This document shows, piece after piece, positions 42,451-52,579 of a stretch of DNA of 64,000 nucleotides. Origin of the DNA: Prorocentrum cordatum (Eukaryota; Sar; Dinophyceae; Prorocentrales; Prorocentraceae); NCBI GenBank assembly GCA_963575745.1, contig CAUYUJ010020712.1, positions 1 to 64,000 of the forward strand. Direction: 5' to 3'. The notes beneath the pieces are model-generated. The model made no database searches, was not told the DNA's origin, and was given only the letters and a program-made list of their open reading frames with translations. The position numbers and the translations under genes were made by a program. Numbering within the stretch: position 1 is the stretch's first letter; each line of letters starts with the position of its first letter.

Positions 42451-43400
42451 TGCATATATCGATAATGAGGGGAGTTTGGTGGTACCGGTTGTGGTGATCC
42501 TGACGGAGATAGCGGGCCGCGCGAGTTCATAGGAAAGCCTGGTTGGTCGAGACCAGATTTGTACAGATCGGGGGGTGCCAGAGGTTGCCCTGGCCGAAGG
42601 TGACCCCGGCTTTTCGCCCCATTGTGCTTTCGAGCCCCCCAGGGCCTCCAGAGCACCCCCCACGGGGCCGAGAGGTTCCCAGGGGCTCTGGAGTTGGTCG
42701 AAAGTTGCGGGCACCTTTTAGGCCAGGCCCGTGACAGCCTTCTCATGGCCTCTGGCTTGTGCCATTATCAGCCCTCTCGGCTGAGGATGCATCTGGTGGC
42801 GTGTGCCCTGGTACATGGGCGGGGAAGCTCGGCTGAGGATAGATCTGTTCCAGACTGTCAGGACCGCTCTCTGGGCGTTCCGGAACGCTCTGAGAAGGCC
42901 GCCGCGCCCGAGACATTCTCCAGAGCCGCCGGGTCTCAGAGAGTATGGATTTAGCTCCTCACCTGATTTTGCAGGATCCGGCTTGAACGAGGAACATTGC
43001 CTTTTCAAAAGGGGCTCGGTCGTTTTTTTGGTGTGCATGCGTTCGGCTACCTTTTTGACGGCGAGCCCCCTGGTGTCCTTTCAGATTTTGGTCGCGCGGG
43101 TCCGTTCTTTCGGACTTCGTAGACTTACTTGGAACAAAAAGGGGCTTCGTTCCTGATTTATGGCTCCTTACGTCAGGCCGAATCCTGTATCCTCGTCCTG
43201 GCTTCGTCTTCACGGGGGCGGGGGAGCTTCGACGCCTCGCTGCTCCCCCCCCCCCGGGCGAGGGACCCCTCTGGCAACCCCCGCACGGAGCGCCCGGGCA
43301 CGGCCGGCGTGCTTTCAATAGGCGCCCGGCCTGCGGTTTTCGGCTGGTGCCCGCCACCGTTTAACAGAAGGCTTCCCCGCCCGTCTCGCAGGCGTAAGTC
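42450..43400. other. No gene recognised; shares a diverged block with 51.9-52.1 kb
   Basis: 42880-42950 (GGAACGCTCTGAGA, then CCCGAGACATTCTCCAGAGC and GGGTCTCAGAGAG) matches 51885-51966. 43128-43180 (AAGGGGCTTCGTTCCTGATT) matches 21635-21690 and 52107-52160. No coding frame is supported. Confidence 0.45.
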
Positions 43401-43785
43401 AGGGGCAGCGATAGGGGGGGATAGGCATAGGTCGGGGGTGGACAGAGACCCCAACCTGACACGTCGATGAGTGATTTGTCCGGCTTCGGTTCTCGAGATG
43501 GCGCTGCGGCCGTCATTTTCCAGGCTTGCGCCCGCCAGGTTTGGGCCCGAGGTCGTTTTCACTGAACCACGTTTTACTAAACGGGGTTCTGTCCATCCCC
43601 GAATAGGGGGGGATGCATCGACCCCCAATCGCCCATGGATCGCCGATAGGGATCCGATAACCCCACCCCGCCCAGGAAGGTGCGGATGCACGATCGGGGG
43701 CCTATCGCCGATCTATCGGTGATGTACCGCCGATTCCAGGTCGATGCATCCCCCCCTATGCCTATCCCCCCCTATCGTTGCCCCT
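43401..43785. mobile_element. T7 nested palindrome element
   Basis: Outer inverted repeat of 31 bp with one mismatch: AGGGGCAGCGATAGGGGGGG continuing ATAGGCATAGG, against its complement ending at 43785. Inside is a second, perfect 20-bp inverted repeat: TAGGGGGGGATGCATCGACC (43604-43623) against 43739-43758. TAAGTCAGG lies at both sides (43395-43403 and 43790-43798); the right one belongs to the next T1 element. Confidence 0.75.
43494..43600 (+). repeat. Diverged direct repeat with 44143-44250
   Basis: GCGGCCGTC-TTTT, CAGG, GTCGTTTTCACT, TTTACTAAA and GTCCA words keep the same order in both, about 650 bp apart. The first copy is inside T7. Confidence 0.55.
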
Positions 43786-43787
43786 CA

Positions 43788-43954
43788 CTTAAGTCAGGCA
43801 TGTCCCTCTACAGGAGGAACATATGCAAACATTGTCAAAAAATAGTCCAGGGACGATTTGCCGACCATTCTTGACCGTTTTGGGGTGTGCCCTTGGTGTT
43901 TTTTTTTACTCCGTCGTCCAAAATCCGCCTGTAGGGGGGGCATGCCCGACCGAG
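43788..43954. mobile_element. T1-family inverted-repeat element
   Basis: The left end is CTTAAGTCAGGCATGTCCC, then CTCTACAGGAGGAACAT; the right end is CCGCCTGTAGGGGGGGCATG, then CCCGACC. The interior CAAACATTGTC and AATAGTCCAGGGACGATTTG is typical T1. No clear flanking duplication. Confidence 0.8.
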
Positions 43955-44286
43955 TCGTGGGCGCACCAAGGCGCACACTCGGGGCTCGGCCCTGCGGCGT
44001 CGGGCGCGCAGCCGCCCGCCGTGTTTCAAGCGCCCGCGCCCGCTCCCCCGCTGCCTCCGCCCGGCTGCCTCCCCGTGCCACGCCCTCCCAATGGGAGGAG
44101 GGCTCGGGTATTGCGGAATTGGTCGTTTTCGGTTCGCGAGAGGGCGTCGCGGCCGTCGTTTTTGCGGGTCCAGGTCCGTCGGTTTCGGTCCCAGGCCGTT
44201 TTCACTAAGGGGAGGTTTACTAAAGGGAGGTTTGTCCACCGCCGACACTGGGCCCTCGGCTGACGGGCTCATGTATCGGGTATTGG

Positions 44287-44491
44287 CCAGGACCCCGGGT
44301 AAGGGAACCCCGTTAGTGGTAGGGCCCCGGAGCCTTCGAATTGGCCAGAATCACTAGACCAGGTTTGCCACAGCTGGTGTTTTTTCGGGTGACGGCAGTT
44401 CCGGTTGGTGGAAATGGGACGGGGGGGCGCCCCCGGTACAGATCTTTAAACCAGGTTCCACTAAACCCAGTTCTACCAACGCCCGAAGGGC
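44287..44491 (+). repeat. Dispersed repeat R4, copy 2 (205 bp)
   Basis: See 16498-16702. Same block order, including GTGTTTTTTCGGGTGACGGC and TTTAAACCAGGTTCCACTAA. It ends about 30 bp before a T1 element. Confidence 0.85.
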
Positions 44492-44520
44492 GCCAGGATT
44501 CAGAAGAGGAGGAGATACCG

Positions 44521-44691
44521 TGAAGTCAGGCCTGTCCCTCTACAGAAGGAATATTCCAACTTAGTCAAAGAATGGTCTGGGAACGATGTTTAAGAACTAT
44601 TTTCCATCATTTTAGTTTTATATACATGTGTTGTATATTTGTAAGTTTTCGTCCCAAATCCGCCTGTATGGGGACAAGCCCGACCTAGAGG
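44521..44691. mobile_element. T1-family inverted-repeat element, 171 bp
   Basis: The left end is TGAAGTCAGGCCTGTCCC, then CTCTACAGAAGGA; the right end is CCTGTATGGGGACAAGCCCG, then ACCTAGAGG. TACCG flanks both ends (44516-44520 and 44692-44696). Confidence 0.8.
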
Positions 44692-44874
44692 TACCGACAC
44701 CGATGAGGCTCTTTCGTCGCCACGGCCAGACTCGCTCGGAGATGCCGGTCAGAAGGCGCTCCAGGAGAGGCCGGGGGAGCAGCGGTATTTGTACTCGTTG
44801 ATGCCCCCCTCTTCCCCAATCGGTGCCTGTATTGATCAATAGTGGCGAAGCGGCCCGGCTCGCCTATAGCCCTG

Positions 44875-44934
44875 CCAAACAATGTTCTAAGAACCTTTTG
44901 TGGTTTCCGCGAAATGTTCTTAGAACATTGTTGG
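44875..44934. repeat. Stem-loop, about 20-bp stem, 21-nt loop
   Basis: CAAACAATGTTCTAAGAAC pairs with GTTCTTAGAACATTGTTGG with one mismatch. Related pieces AGAACATTG and AGAACATTTT follow at 44975-45005, so this may be one end of a larger old palindrome. Confidence 0.8.
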
Positions 44935-45109
44935 CTGGGACTGTCTTGTTTTATCCTAGCGGCTTCATGTTACAAGAACATTGTTTTTGTTATTAGAACA
45001 TTTTGGGGCTAATGTCGTGGTAGGACTGTAGGAACGCCGGGACGGTCGGTCCCTGATCAATTTGAAGGGTCTTTAGCGGATGTTGAAAGATTTGGCGAAA
45101 GTGCCCGGC

Positions 45110-45240
45110 CGATTTCGGTGGGCGGCCAGGTTTCCGAGTTCCCGGTTCCGGGTTCCCGTGTTCCCGGTTGTTGTTTTCGGGTTGATTTCGGTGGGCGGCG
45201 AGGTTCCCGTGTTTTTGGGTTCCCCAGTTCCTTGTCAATC
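45110..45240 (+). repeat. Two-copy repeat, period about 72 bp
   Basis: GATTTCGGTGGGCGG, CAGGTT-CC and GGGTTCCC recur at about 45113 and 45184. Confidence 0.7.
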
Positions 45241-45254
45241 TCTTCTTCGATCGG

Positions 45255-45430
45255 TCTCAGCATCGATCTCATTACCCACCTCTCTGTCGATTTTACGATC
45301 GATTTCACAATCGATCTCATTATCGATCTGACAATCGATTTCACTATAGATCGCACGAGCGATCTCACGATCGATCTCACGATCGATCTCACTGAATCGA
45401 ATTCTCTATCGGTCTCACGATCGCCCTTAT
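45255..45430 (+). repeat. 12-bp repeat GATCGATCTCAC
   Basis: About 14 copies of a GATCGATCTCAC-like unit, several diverged (ATCGATTTCACA, AGATCGCACGAGC). A 12-bp unit keeps frame and encodes a Thr-Ile-Asp-Leu repeat on plus. The unit is rich in the palindromes GATC and ATCGAT. Confidence 0.9.
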
Positions 45431-45524
45431 TATCATCCTCGCTATAATGGCCTTCGGCACATCCCGCCATCGTGCCTGGGTGGTGGATATGAAGCCTATT
45501 GGATGTTCGGTGGGATCTCGTGAG

Positions 45525-46095
45525 AGGCTTCTCGGGGGCCTCTTGGTGGCAGTTTGGACGCCTCTTAGGGAACGTTTGGGGGACTCTTGGGGCCTCCTGG
45601 AGGCCTCTTAAAAAACCTCTTGGGGCCTCCTGGGCGCATCCTGGGGCCTCCTTGGGACCTCTTGGGGCGGAAGGCTTGGATTTTCAGGTCGTGTTCCCTT
45701 TGGGGGGGCTCCTTTTATGGGGCCGTCTTGCGGCCTTCTTGGGCCGTTTCGGGCGTCTCTGAGGTTGTCTTACGGCCCTCGTGGGTCGCTCTGGGGCCCT
45801 CTTGGAGGCCTCGTGGGCCGTCTTGGGGCTGCCTCTAGGGCCGTCTGGGAGCGTCGGGGAGCCGAAAAGGCGAGAACGCCAAAATATTTCAACTACCTGG
45901 AAAATCAATGATCTTGGCCTATTGGGGGCCCTCTTGGGGGCCTCTTGGAGGCCTCCTTGGGCATCTTAGAGGCCTCTGGGGCCGTCTGGGGGCCATCTTG
46001 AGCGTCCTGTTCGGCGACTCGGGGCCTCCTTGGGCCGTCTTGGGGGCGTCTGGGGGCCCTCTTGGCCCGTCTTGGAGCCTTCTTGGGCCAGGGGG
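45525..46095 (+). repeat. 340-bp GGCCGTCTTGG repeat family, plus orientation
   Basis: CCTCTTGGGGCC/CCGTCTTGG units with spacer B at about 45665 (GGCGGAAGGCTTGGATTTTC) and spacer A at about 45875 (AACTACCTGGAAAATCAATG, ATCTTGGCC), 215 bp apart, the same order as at 34.7 kb. A short CCCTTGTAGTCC repeat of three or four copies follows at 46095-46180. Confidence 0.85.
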
Positions 46096-46179
46096 GGGGT
46101 CCCTGCAGTCTGGGGGGAGCCCTTGTAGTCCAGGGGAGGGCCCTTGTAGTCCGCAGAGCCCCTGTAGTCCGGGTGCCCA

Positions 46180-46600
46180 AAACTATTGAGATACTCTGAG
46201 TAGGATGGTAAGCACGGAGGGGGAAGAAGGGTGGGATAGGGAGGAGGATGCGGATGTGAGGGCGATGAGGACGAAGCAGACAAGTAGGGCGAGGGAGACG
46301 AGGAGGTGGGGGCAGCGCGCGTTCCACCACATTTAACTCCGTTTCTTCCTGAAGGGCGGGCAAATTAGAGATAAGTCTGCAGCGGCGCGCAACTAGCGAC
46401 TCGTCGCTATGGCAAGGGAAGGAAAATGAGAGTCCACAGGAGAGGCCTGGGTGAGTTTTGCGTCCGATGGCACCGCTCCCGAATCACATTCTCATGCGTT
46501 GTCTCGTTGTCCCTCTCCTCCCCTCCCTTCGTGGGTGTTTACACAGGGCTTTTCCGCCGGGGTTGCACGAGTTAATCATAGAGTCCCTTTCTTGCTCTCT
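46180..46600. other. No gene recognised
   Basis: Purine-rich then mixed sequence without supported content. Confidence 0.3.
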
Positions 46601-46889
46601 TGCTTTCTCTCTCTCTCTCTCTCTCTCCCTCTTTTCATCAGAAGTACGCTTTCATTCCACGCACATATCTATCTATCTATATATATATATATATATATGC
46701 ACGAATGCATGCATACATGCATGCGTACATACATACATATCTCTCACTTTCTCCCTAGCATAGTTACGCCTTATCGCCGTGCACATACATGCATACATAT
46801 ACATATATACATATATATACATACATAGATACATACATACATACATACATACATACATACATACATACATACATACATACATACATACA

Positions 46890-46920
<31 letters not shown>

Positions 46921-46925
46921 GTGTA
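46600..46925 (+). repeat. CT, TA and ACAT microsatellites
   Basis: CT run (46605-46635), ATCT/TA run (46668-46700) and a long ACAT tetranucleotide array (about 46810-46920). Confidence 0.95.
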
Positions 46926-46970
46926 TACCCATGTACATACACATGCACACCTGTATATGCACACTCCCCC

Positions 46971-47294
46971 ATGGCTCTCCTTCCGACGGGACCCGTAGCA
47001 TCTTTGGCTCTAGCGTTTGTTGGCCTGGCGTCCAGCGTGCCGCTGTGGTGGGTTGCAGGCGCCGCCGCTGTTGCGTCGCTTCCCTGCACCGTGGGCAGCG
47101 TCTTGGGCGCGCCGCTCGGCGGACCGATGTGCCCGGCCCGCTGGGCGGCGGGAAGCGGAGAAGCCGACGCAGCTGGCCAGCGCGGATTGCCGGTGCCCTC
47201 CGAATCGGGGCTTGCGGGCAGGCGTGCTGGTGGCTGTCGTGTCCTCGGGCGGGTGCGGCAGTCCCTCTTGCCGTCTCCTCGTTGCGAGCTCTGA
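46971..47294 (+). CDS. Unassigned ORF with hydrophobic N-terminus
   Basis: Not recognised. From the ATG at 46971 the frame begins MALLPTGPVASLALAFVGLA and stays hydrophobic for about 55 residues before becoming Gly/Arg-rich, so it could be a signal anchor or two membrane segments. The ATG follows an ACAT repeat directly, with no promoter signal. A competing frame (47017-47433) overlaps it fully. May be unrelated to the tract that starts at 47423. Confidence 0.2.
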   Translation: MALLPTGPVASLALAFVGLASSVPLWWVAGAAAVASLPCTVGSVLGAPLGGPMCPARWAAGSGEADAAGQRGLPVPSESGLAGRRAGGCRVLGRVRQSLLPSPRCEL

Positions 47295-47422
47295 GCTCGC
47301 ATCGATGCGCTCGAGGCGTGGCGAGCGCCTGCTTCTCTGGCGGGTTTGGCGACGACGGGCTTCTCGGGAGCGCTGGGCCTCGCGACGGAGTGTGAGGGCC
47401 TCGGTGTTCGCTGTCGCCGCCA

Positions 47423-48302
47423 ATGACCCTTAACTCGGGCCTGTCACACCACGTCGTGCCTCCAGTGAAACTGGTGCGGGTCTCGGCGGTGCCACGGCGA
47501 GTCCGCGGCGACTACTGCGACATCGGCAGAATGGACGAGGACGTCTTGGCCGAGGTGCGGCGAGAGTGTCACACTATGGCGGAGGTCCGGGGCGCGGGGC
47601 CGCTCGCTCTGCAGGCGGGCCCTGGGGCGGCCAGCTCGCCGACCCGAGCTTCGAGGAGCACGGCGAGGTGGTGGGCGCGGCGATCACGGGCACGGCGGCC
47701 AGACGCAATGCCGCCAACGCCCTCGGGATTGCGCGCGTCGGGGTGGTGGACAGCAGGGCGCCGTGGACGGCGATCGAGAAGGTCGGTGACGACATGCCCG
47801 AGGAGAGGAAGGGGGAGGAGGATGGGGCAGGGGCGCGGTACAGGTCCCTGCGGGGCGCCATGGCCGAGATGATCTATCACCCGATTCGGGATCCAGCCAA
47901 TCTTACCGCGAAGGACAACGACTGGCCGCTCGACGGGCCGAGCTGCATTGCGCCGCGCGGTCGTATGTCGAGGAGCTGGTCGGGATCTACGACTACTTCG
48001 CGCGAGGATTGGTTAGTTTCGGGAGCCCGATCGCCTACAATCACCCGGGCTTTAGTTCGTTCCTGCCGCACCTGGCAAACTGGGGACAGGTCAGCGGGGG
48101 CCAGCTGGCGAGCGCCGGCTTCACGGTGGGGCCAGCCCTTCAGACTCACCCGGCAGCGCAGCAGACTCCGAGGGCGCCGGACTGCAAGGGTAGGGCCATC
48201 ATGATCGCCAGCAGGCTTGACGCCGCCAGGGACGCCATCTCCGGCGCGTTCGTGAAATTCGGCGCGGAGGAGCGCGGTGGCTTGCCTGCCCGCTTGATGT
48301 GA
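47423..48302 (+). pseudogene. Unassigned coding-like tract in three successive frames
   Basis: Protein-like sequence passes from one frame to the next with good GC third-position bias. First MTLNSGLSHHVVPP to about 47600; then ADPSFEEHGEVVGAAITGTA, ANALGIARVGVVDSRAPW and AEMIYHPIRDPANL to about 47910; then LHCAARSYVEELVGIYDYFA, GSPIAYNHPGFSSFLPHLAN and AARDAISGAFVKFGAEERGG to a TGA at 48300. No known domain. It is either a gene with two small indels, a set of exons (no convincing splice sites seen), or part of a retroelement polyprotein. No neighbouring gene clarifies its role. Confidence 0.4.
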
Positions 48303-48409
48303 GGCGGTGGGGGAGGGAAAAGGCTTTTCACTCCTGCCATCGCCATATGTCGCCATGCAGTTTTTCGAGTCTACACTTCAACATGACATGGCACTCTCGC
48401 TTCCGACTT

Positions 48410-48540
48410 GTTGGGCTGTGTTCAGCCATCTTGGACTTCTTGGAGCGATGTTGGGCCGAGTTGGGGCCCTCTACGACCGTCTCGGGGGCCCTTTGTGGCC
48501 CTCCTTGCCCGTATTGGGGCATTCTTGGCTCCAGAAGAGT
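48410..48540 (+). repeat. Fragment of the GGCCGTCTTGG repeat family
   Basis: GCCATCTTGGACTTCTTGG, GACCGTCTCGGGGGCCC and GGGGCATTCTTGGC units, a truncated diverged piece. Positions 48540-49260 show no assigned gene. Confidence 0.55.
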
Positions 48541-49261
48541 GACGCGGGAACGTGCCTTGGCACGCGGGGGGGGCACGGGAAATCTGACAATGTTAGATCC
48601 AGCGTCTCGCCTATTCTTGAATTGAAGTCTGTGCATAGTTGGCGCCACTTCAGAATACAATTGCACAGTCTCTGGGATCATAGAAAAGCTTTTCAAACAG
48701 CACAACAACACGCAATACAACACATACGAAAAACACAGGAACACAACAAGAAAACGCGACGTAACGTCAACTGGGGATGTTGCTCCAATGCTTCGCTACG
48801 AAAGCACGACGCAACCTGCGCCAACACATAGTTCAACACAACGTGCCCAGCCCTCGAAGACGCACAGATGGGCATTGCTATTTGTTGCGCGACGTTTTTC
48901 TGTGTCATTGCCCCTTTGTTTAAAAAGGGTGTCTGCCACACGGAATCCCCGTTGTGAGATTGACGACTCAGAGGGCTTGAGGACGCTCCAACTCGCGCCC
49001 CAGGGCACAGTGGCCAATGTGCCTCGCCTGCCACACGCCCGCGCGGAGGCCCTCGGGTTAAAAGACCGACAGGTCGCTCGCACCACTTCGCCACGTGGCC
49101 CGCGTAACATGTAAAGCCGTGCTGCACGGCCCTCGTTGCCCCAGGTGGCAATGTTCGCGCAAACACAGACGGACACTGTGTTGCAACTAATTCGGCTCCC
49201 ATTTCCATCCATATTCTTGGTCGCTTACGAATCTTTGGTGAAGAAAGAATACTCTACACAT

Positions 49262-49330
49262 TATAGAGTGAGAGCGAGAGGGAGAGTGTGCGAGAGAGAG
49301 AGAGAGAAAGACTGAGTGAGTGAGACAAAG
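49262..49330 (+). repeat. GA-rich dinucleotide tract
   Basis: GAGAGAGAG with GTGTGC and GAGTGAGTGAG interruptions. Confidence 0.85.
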
Positions 49331-49469
49331 GCATCCGTCCTCCTCTGCAGAGGAGGACGAATCACATGATCTCGCGGCTGAGGAGGAGCCAACACAAAAT
49401 TGGGTTGCTGCAAAAAGGAGGAACTAGACGATACAGAGGAATGAATATATACTTAAGGGGTTAGGGGGG

Positions 49470-50025
49470 GTTGATGAGAGCACTGGTCAGGAGTATGCGG
49501 AGGAGGGGGAGGGATATGAGGCTAGAGGAAGAGGGTATGGAAGAGTTGGAAGTGAACGGGGGAGGTAAGCGAGGAACAGGAGGAGGAAGAGGAGAAAGAG
49601 GAGAAGGAGGAGGTGGAAAGGTAGGCGGGGGGTGGAGGCGGAAGCGGAGGAGGCGGAGGAGGCGGAGGGGATACGGTCAAGTGGTCGGGGTGGATGGGGC
49701 AGGGGGTCGGGTGGCAGGACAAGGGGGACGAATGTGAAGGTGTGGCGAGGACGAAAAGGGTCATAAGCAAGAGAGCGGGACGGAGATGTGGAGGAGGCGG
49801 AGGAGAACCCCAAGGACGACAAGAAGTGACGACGACGACGTGGACGTGGAGGAGGACGAGGAAGAGGAACGCGGAGGAAAGACAGCGAGGGGGACTTGGG
49901 CGACGAGGAGGAGGAGGAGGAGGAGGGGGAGGAGGAGGAGGCGGAGGAGGAGGACGACGAGGAGGACGAGGAGAAGGAGGACGAGGAGGAGGAGGAGGAT
50001 GAGGAGGAAAAAGAACAGGCGGAAG
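49470..50025 (+). repeat. Polypurine GGA/GACGAC tract, left part
   Basis: GGA/GAG-dominated with GACGACGACG patches. The 50030-50480 gap that follows is GC-rich and unassigned. Confidence 0.9.
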
Positions 50026-50489
50026 GGGGGAATCGAGAGTGGGGCAAAGGCAGGGTGGACGGGGGGTGGACGGGCGGCAGCAGCTCCAGCAAAGCCAGCC
50101 CCTTTCTCCGCAGGGGCCGTCCCCGCCGCGGGCGGGGGCGCCGCGGCCTCGCCGACATGGCGGCGCGGGTGCCGGCCGGCAGCGGGGCGGCCTCCCGTCC
50201 CGCCGCGTGGGCGGAGGGCGTGCGGGCGGAGGAGACCTCCCCGCGCAGGAGAGAGGCGGGCGTGGCTGGGGCCTGGGTCGCATCGACGAAGGGCAGGAGA
50301 CGCCATGAGGGAAACGGGTCCTGTGGGAAACGGGTCCTGAGGCTGTTCGCCGCTTTCAGGCTCTCGAGGCCATCAAAGGGCCTCGGGACTGTCGGAAAAA
50401 CAACTCTGGATGACAAATCCGTTGTGGGGGAAGGCACCAGGGTCCAGGACCACCTTCCCTCAGGATCTGCTTCCGCTTGCTAGATGAAA

Positions 50490-51890
50490 AGACAAAGGGA
50501 GGAGGAGGAGGAGGAGGAGGAGGAGGAGGAAAAGGCGGAGGAAAAGGGGGAGGAGGAGGACGAGGAGGACGAGGAGTAGGAGGCGGAGGAGGAGGAGGAG
50601 GAGGAGGAGGAGGAGGAGGAGAGGAGGAGGAGGAGGAGGAGGAGGAGGAGGAGGAGGAGGAGGAGAGGAGGAGGAGGAGGGAGGAGGAGGAGGAGGGAGG
50701 AGGAGGAGGAGGAGGAGGAGGAGGAGGAGGAGGAGGAGGAGGAGGAGGAGGTAGGAGGAGGAGGAGGAAGAGCAGCAGGAACACCAGGAGGTGGAGGAGG
50801 AGGAGGGGAAGAGGAGGAGGAGGAGGAGGAGGAGGAGGAGGCAGAGAGGAGGACAAGGATGAACAAGATCAGAGGAAGAGGAGAGGGAGGAGGAGGAGGA
50901 GGAGGAGGAGGAGGAGGAGGAGGAGGAGAAGGAGGAGGAGGAGGAGGAGCAGCAGGGACAGCAGGTGCAGCAGGAGCAGCAGAGAAGAGCAGGAACAGGA
51001 GCAGGAGCAGGAGGAGGAGGAGGAGGAAGAGGAGGAGAGGAGGAGGAGGAGGAGGAGGAGGAGCGGAGGCGGAGGAGGGAGGAGGAGGAGGAGGAGGAGG
51101 GAGGAGGAGAATAGGAGGAGGCGGAGGAGGAGGAGGAGGAGGAGGAGGAGGATTAGGATTAGGATTAGGATTAGGATTAGGATGAGGATTAGGAGTAGGA
51201 GTATGATTAGGATAATGATCTGGAGAAGGATTAGGAGGAGGATTCGGAGGAGGATAGGACAAGGATTAGGAGGAGGATTAGTAGAAGGATTAGGAGGAGG
51301 ATTAGGAGGAGATGGAGGAAAAGGGGGAGGGGGAGGGGAAGGGGGAGGAGGAAGAGGATGATGATGATGATGATGATGATGATGCTGATGATGAGGAGGA
51401 GGAGGAGGACGAGGAGGAAGAGGAGGAGGTGGAGGCGGAGGAGGAGGTGGATGGGAGGAGGAGGAGGAGAGGAGGAAGAGAGGAGGAGGAGGAGGGAGGA
51501 GGAGGAAGAGGAGGAGGAGGAGGGACGCGAGGAGGAGGAGGAGGGAAGAGGAGGAGGAGAGGAGAGGAGGAGGGATGAAGAGTAGGAGGAGGATGAGGAG
51601 GAGGAGGACGACGATTTGGAGGAGGAGGAGGAGGAGGAGGAGGAGGGGGAGCAGGAGGAGCATGAGGAGGACGAGGAGGGGGAGTCGCTCATTGGGGCGG
51701 GTCGTGATCTCCCGACCTCGTCTTCGTCCGCGCGGTTGGGAGGAACAGGAAGAGGAGGAAGAAGAGGAGGAAGAGGAGGCGGAGGAGGAGGAGGGGGCTG
51801 AGGAGGCGGAGGAGGAGGAGGAGGAGGAGGAAGAGGAGGATGCGGAGGAGGAGGAGGAGGAGGAGGAGGAAGCGGAGCGTTCCGCAACGC
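50490..51890 (+). repeat. Very long GGA polypurine tract
   Basis: About 1.4 kb with very few pyrimidines. It includes long pure GGA segments (50590-50750 and 50880-50940), GCAGCAGG patches (50945-50990), a GATTAG hexamer run (51150-51185), a GATGATGAT run (51357-51387), and GGA again. All long frames on both strands are low-complexity artefacts. Confidence 0.95.
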
Positions 51891-52135
51891 TCTCATAGCG
51901 TCTTGGAGCCCTTTGGAGTGTCCGCGGCGCCCGATACGTTCTCCAGAACCGCCAGGTCTCAGAGAATCCCGGCTTGTTGCAGTCCGATGTTGTCCTGGTC
52001 TCGGCTTCGTCTGAGAGAGATTTGAATACTTCGGCATAAACGTTCGAAGGTCCTCGTTTCTTAGATCTAGGTCGGGGCACCCATGCGTGGCCGAGGCTTG
52101 CCGTGGCCAGAAAATCATCCCCGTTCCGTATTCGG
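51885..52135. repeat. Diverged repeat related to 42.88-43.18 kb
   Basis: CGCCCGATACGTTCTCCAGA, ACCGCCAGGTCTCAGAGAAT, and then CCCGTTCCGTATTCGGCGTT match 42880-42950 and 43128-43180 in order. Confidence 0.5.
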
Positions 52136-52139
52136 CGTT

Positions 52140-52335
52140 CCTCACATCAGCACGGTGATTGTATTTTTATGGAGGTCCGCGCGGATTCCTCGCATCGGCG
52201 CTGGACTCCCTTGGTGGCGCCTCTAGCGCCGCTCCTGGCTCGCTCCGCGCGGCGCTGGGGAGGGAGGTCCAGCGCCGATCCGATAAAGCCGTTTGGATCT
52301 CCGACTGTATGTTTTTGTTGTCTTTTATCCAGTTG
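52140..52335. mobile_element. T3-family inverted-repeat element, copy D
   Basis: Left arm GGAGGTCCGCGCGGATTCCT, then CATCGGCGCTGGACTCCC; right arm GGTCCAGCGCCGATCC and GGATCTCCGACTG. Outer TTGTATTTTTATGG and AACAAAAACATA pieces are inverted as in copy B. Confidence 0.7.
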
Positions 52336-52467
52336 CCCGCGGCAAGCCCCACAACCGTGCCTGTGCAACAGCACAGCAGGAAGGAGGCTGAGTGTAGGAA
52401 TAACGCAATTCCGACGAGCAGTTTGCATTGGGGTGGGTCGTGATCCCGACCTCGTCGCCGTCCGCGC

Positions 52468-52572
52468 GGTTGGGAGGAGGAGGAGGAGGAGGAGGAGGAG
52501 GAGGAGGAGGAGGAGGAGGAGGATGCGGAGGAGGAGGAGGAGGAGGAGGAGAGGGAGACATTGAGGATAAGG
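52468..52572 (+). repeat. GGA triplet array
   Basis: Pure GGA with one TGC interruption. Confidence 0.95.
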
Positions 52573-52579
52573 AGGAGAA

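Noticed and set aside
51150-51185. Interstitial telomere (GATTAG repeats)
   Set aside because: The unit is GGATTA inside a GGA tract; it is not TTTAGGG or TTAGGG and fits drift of the surrounding repeat.
50477-52080. Open frames of 290-400 codons on both strands
   Set aside because: Pure consequence of GGA/TCC repeats; poly-Glu, poly-Arg, poly-Ser and poly-Pro.
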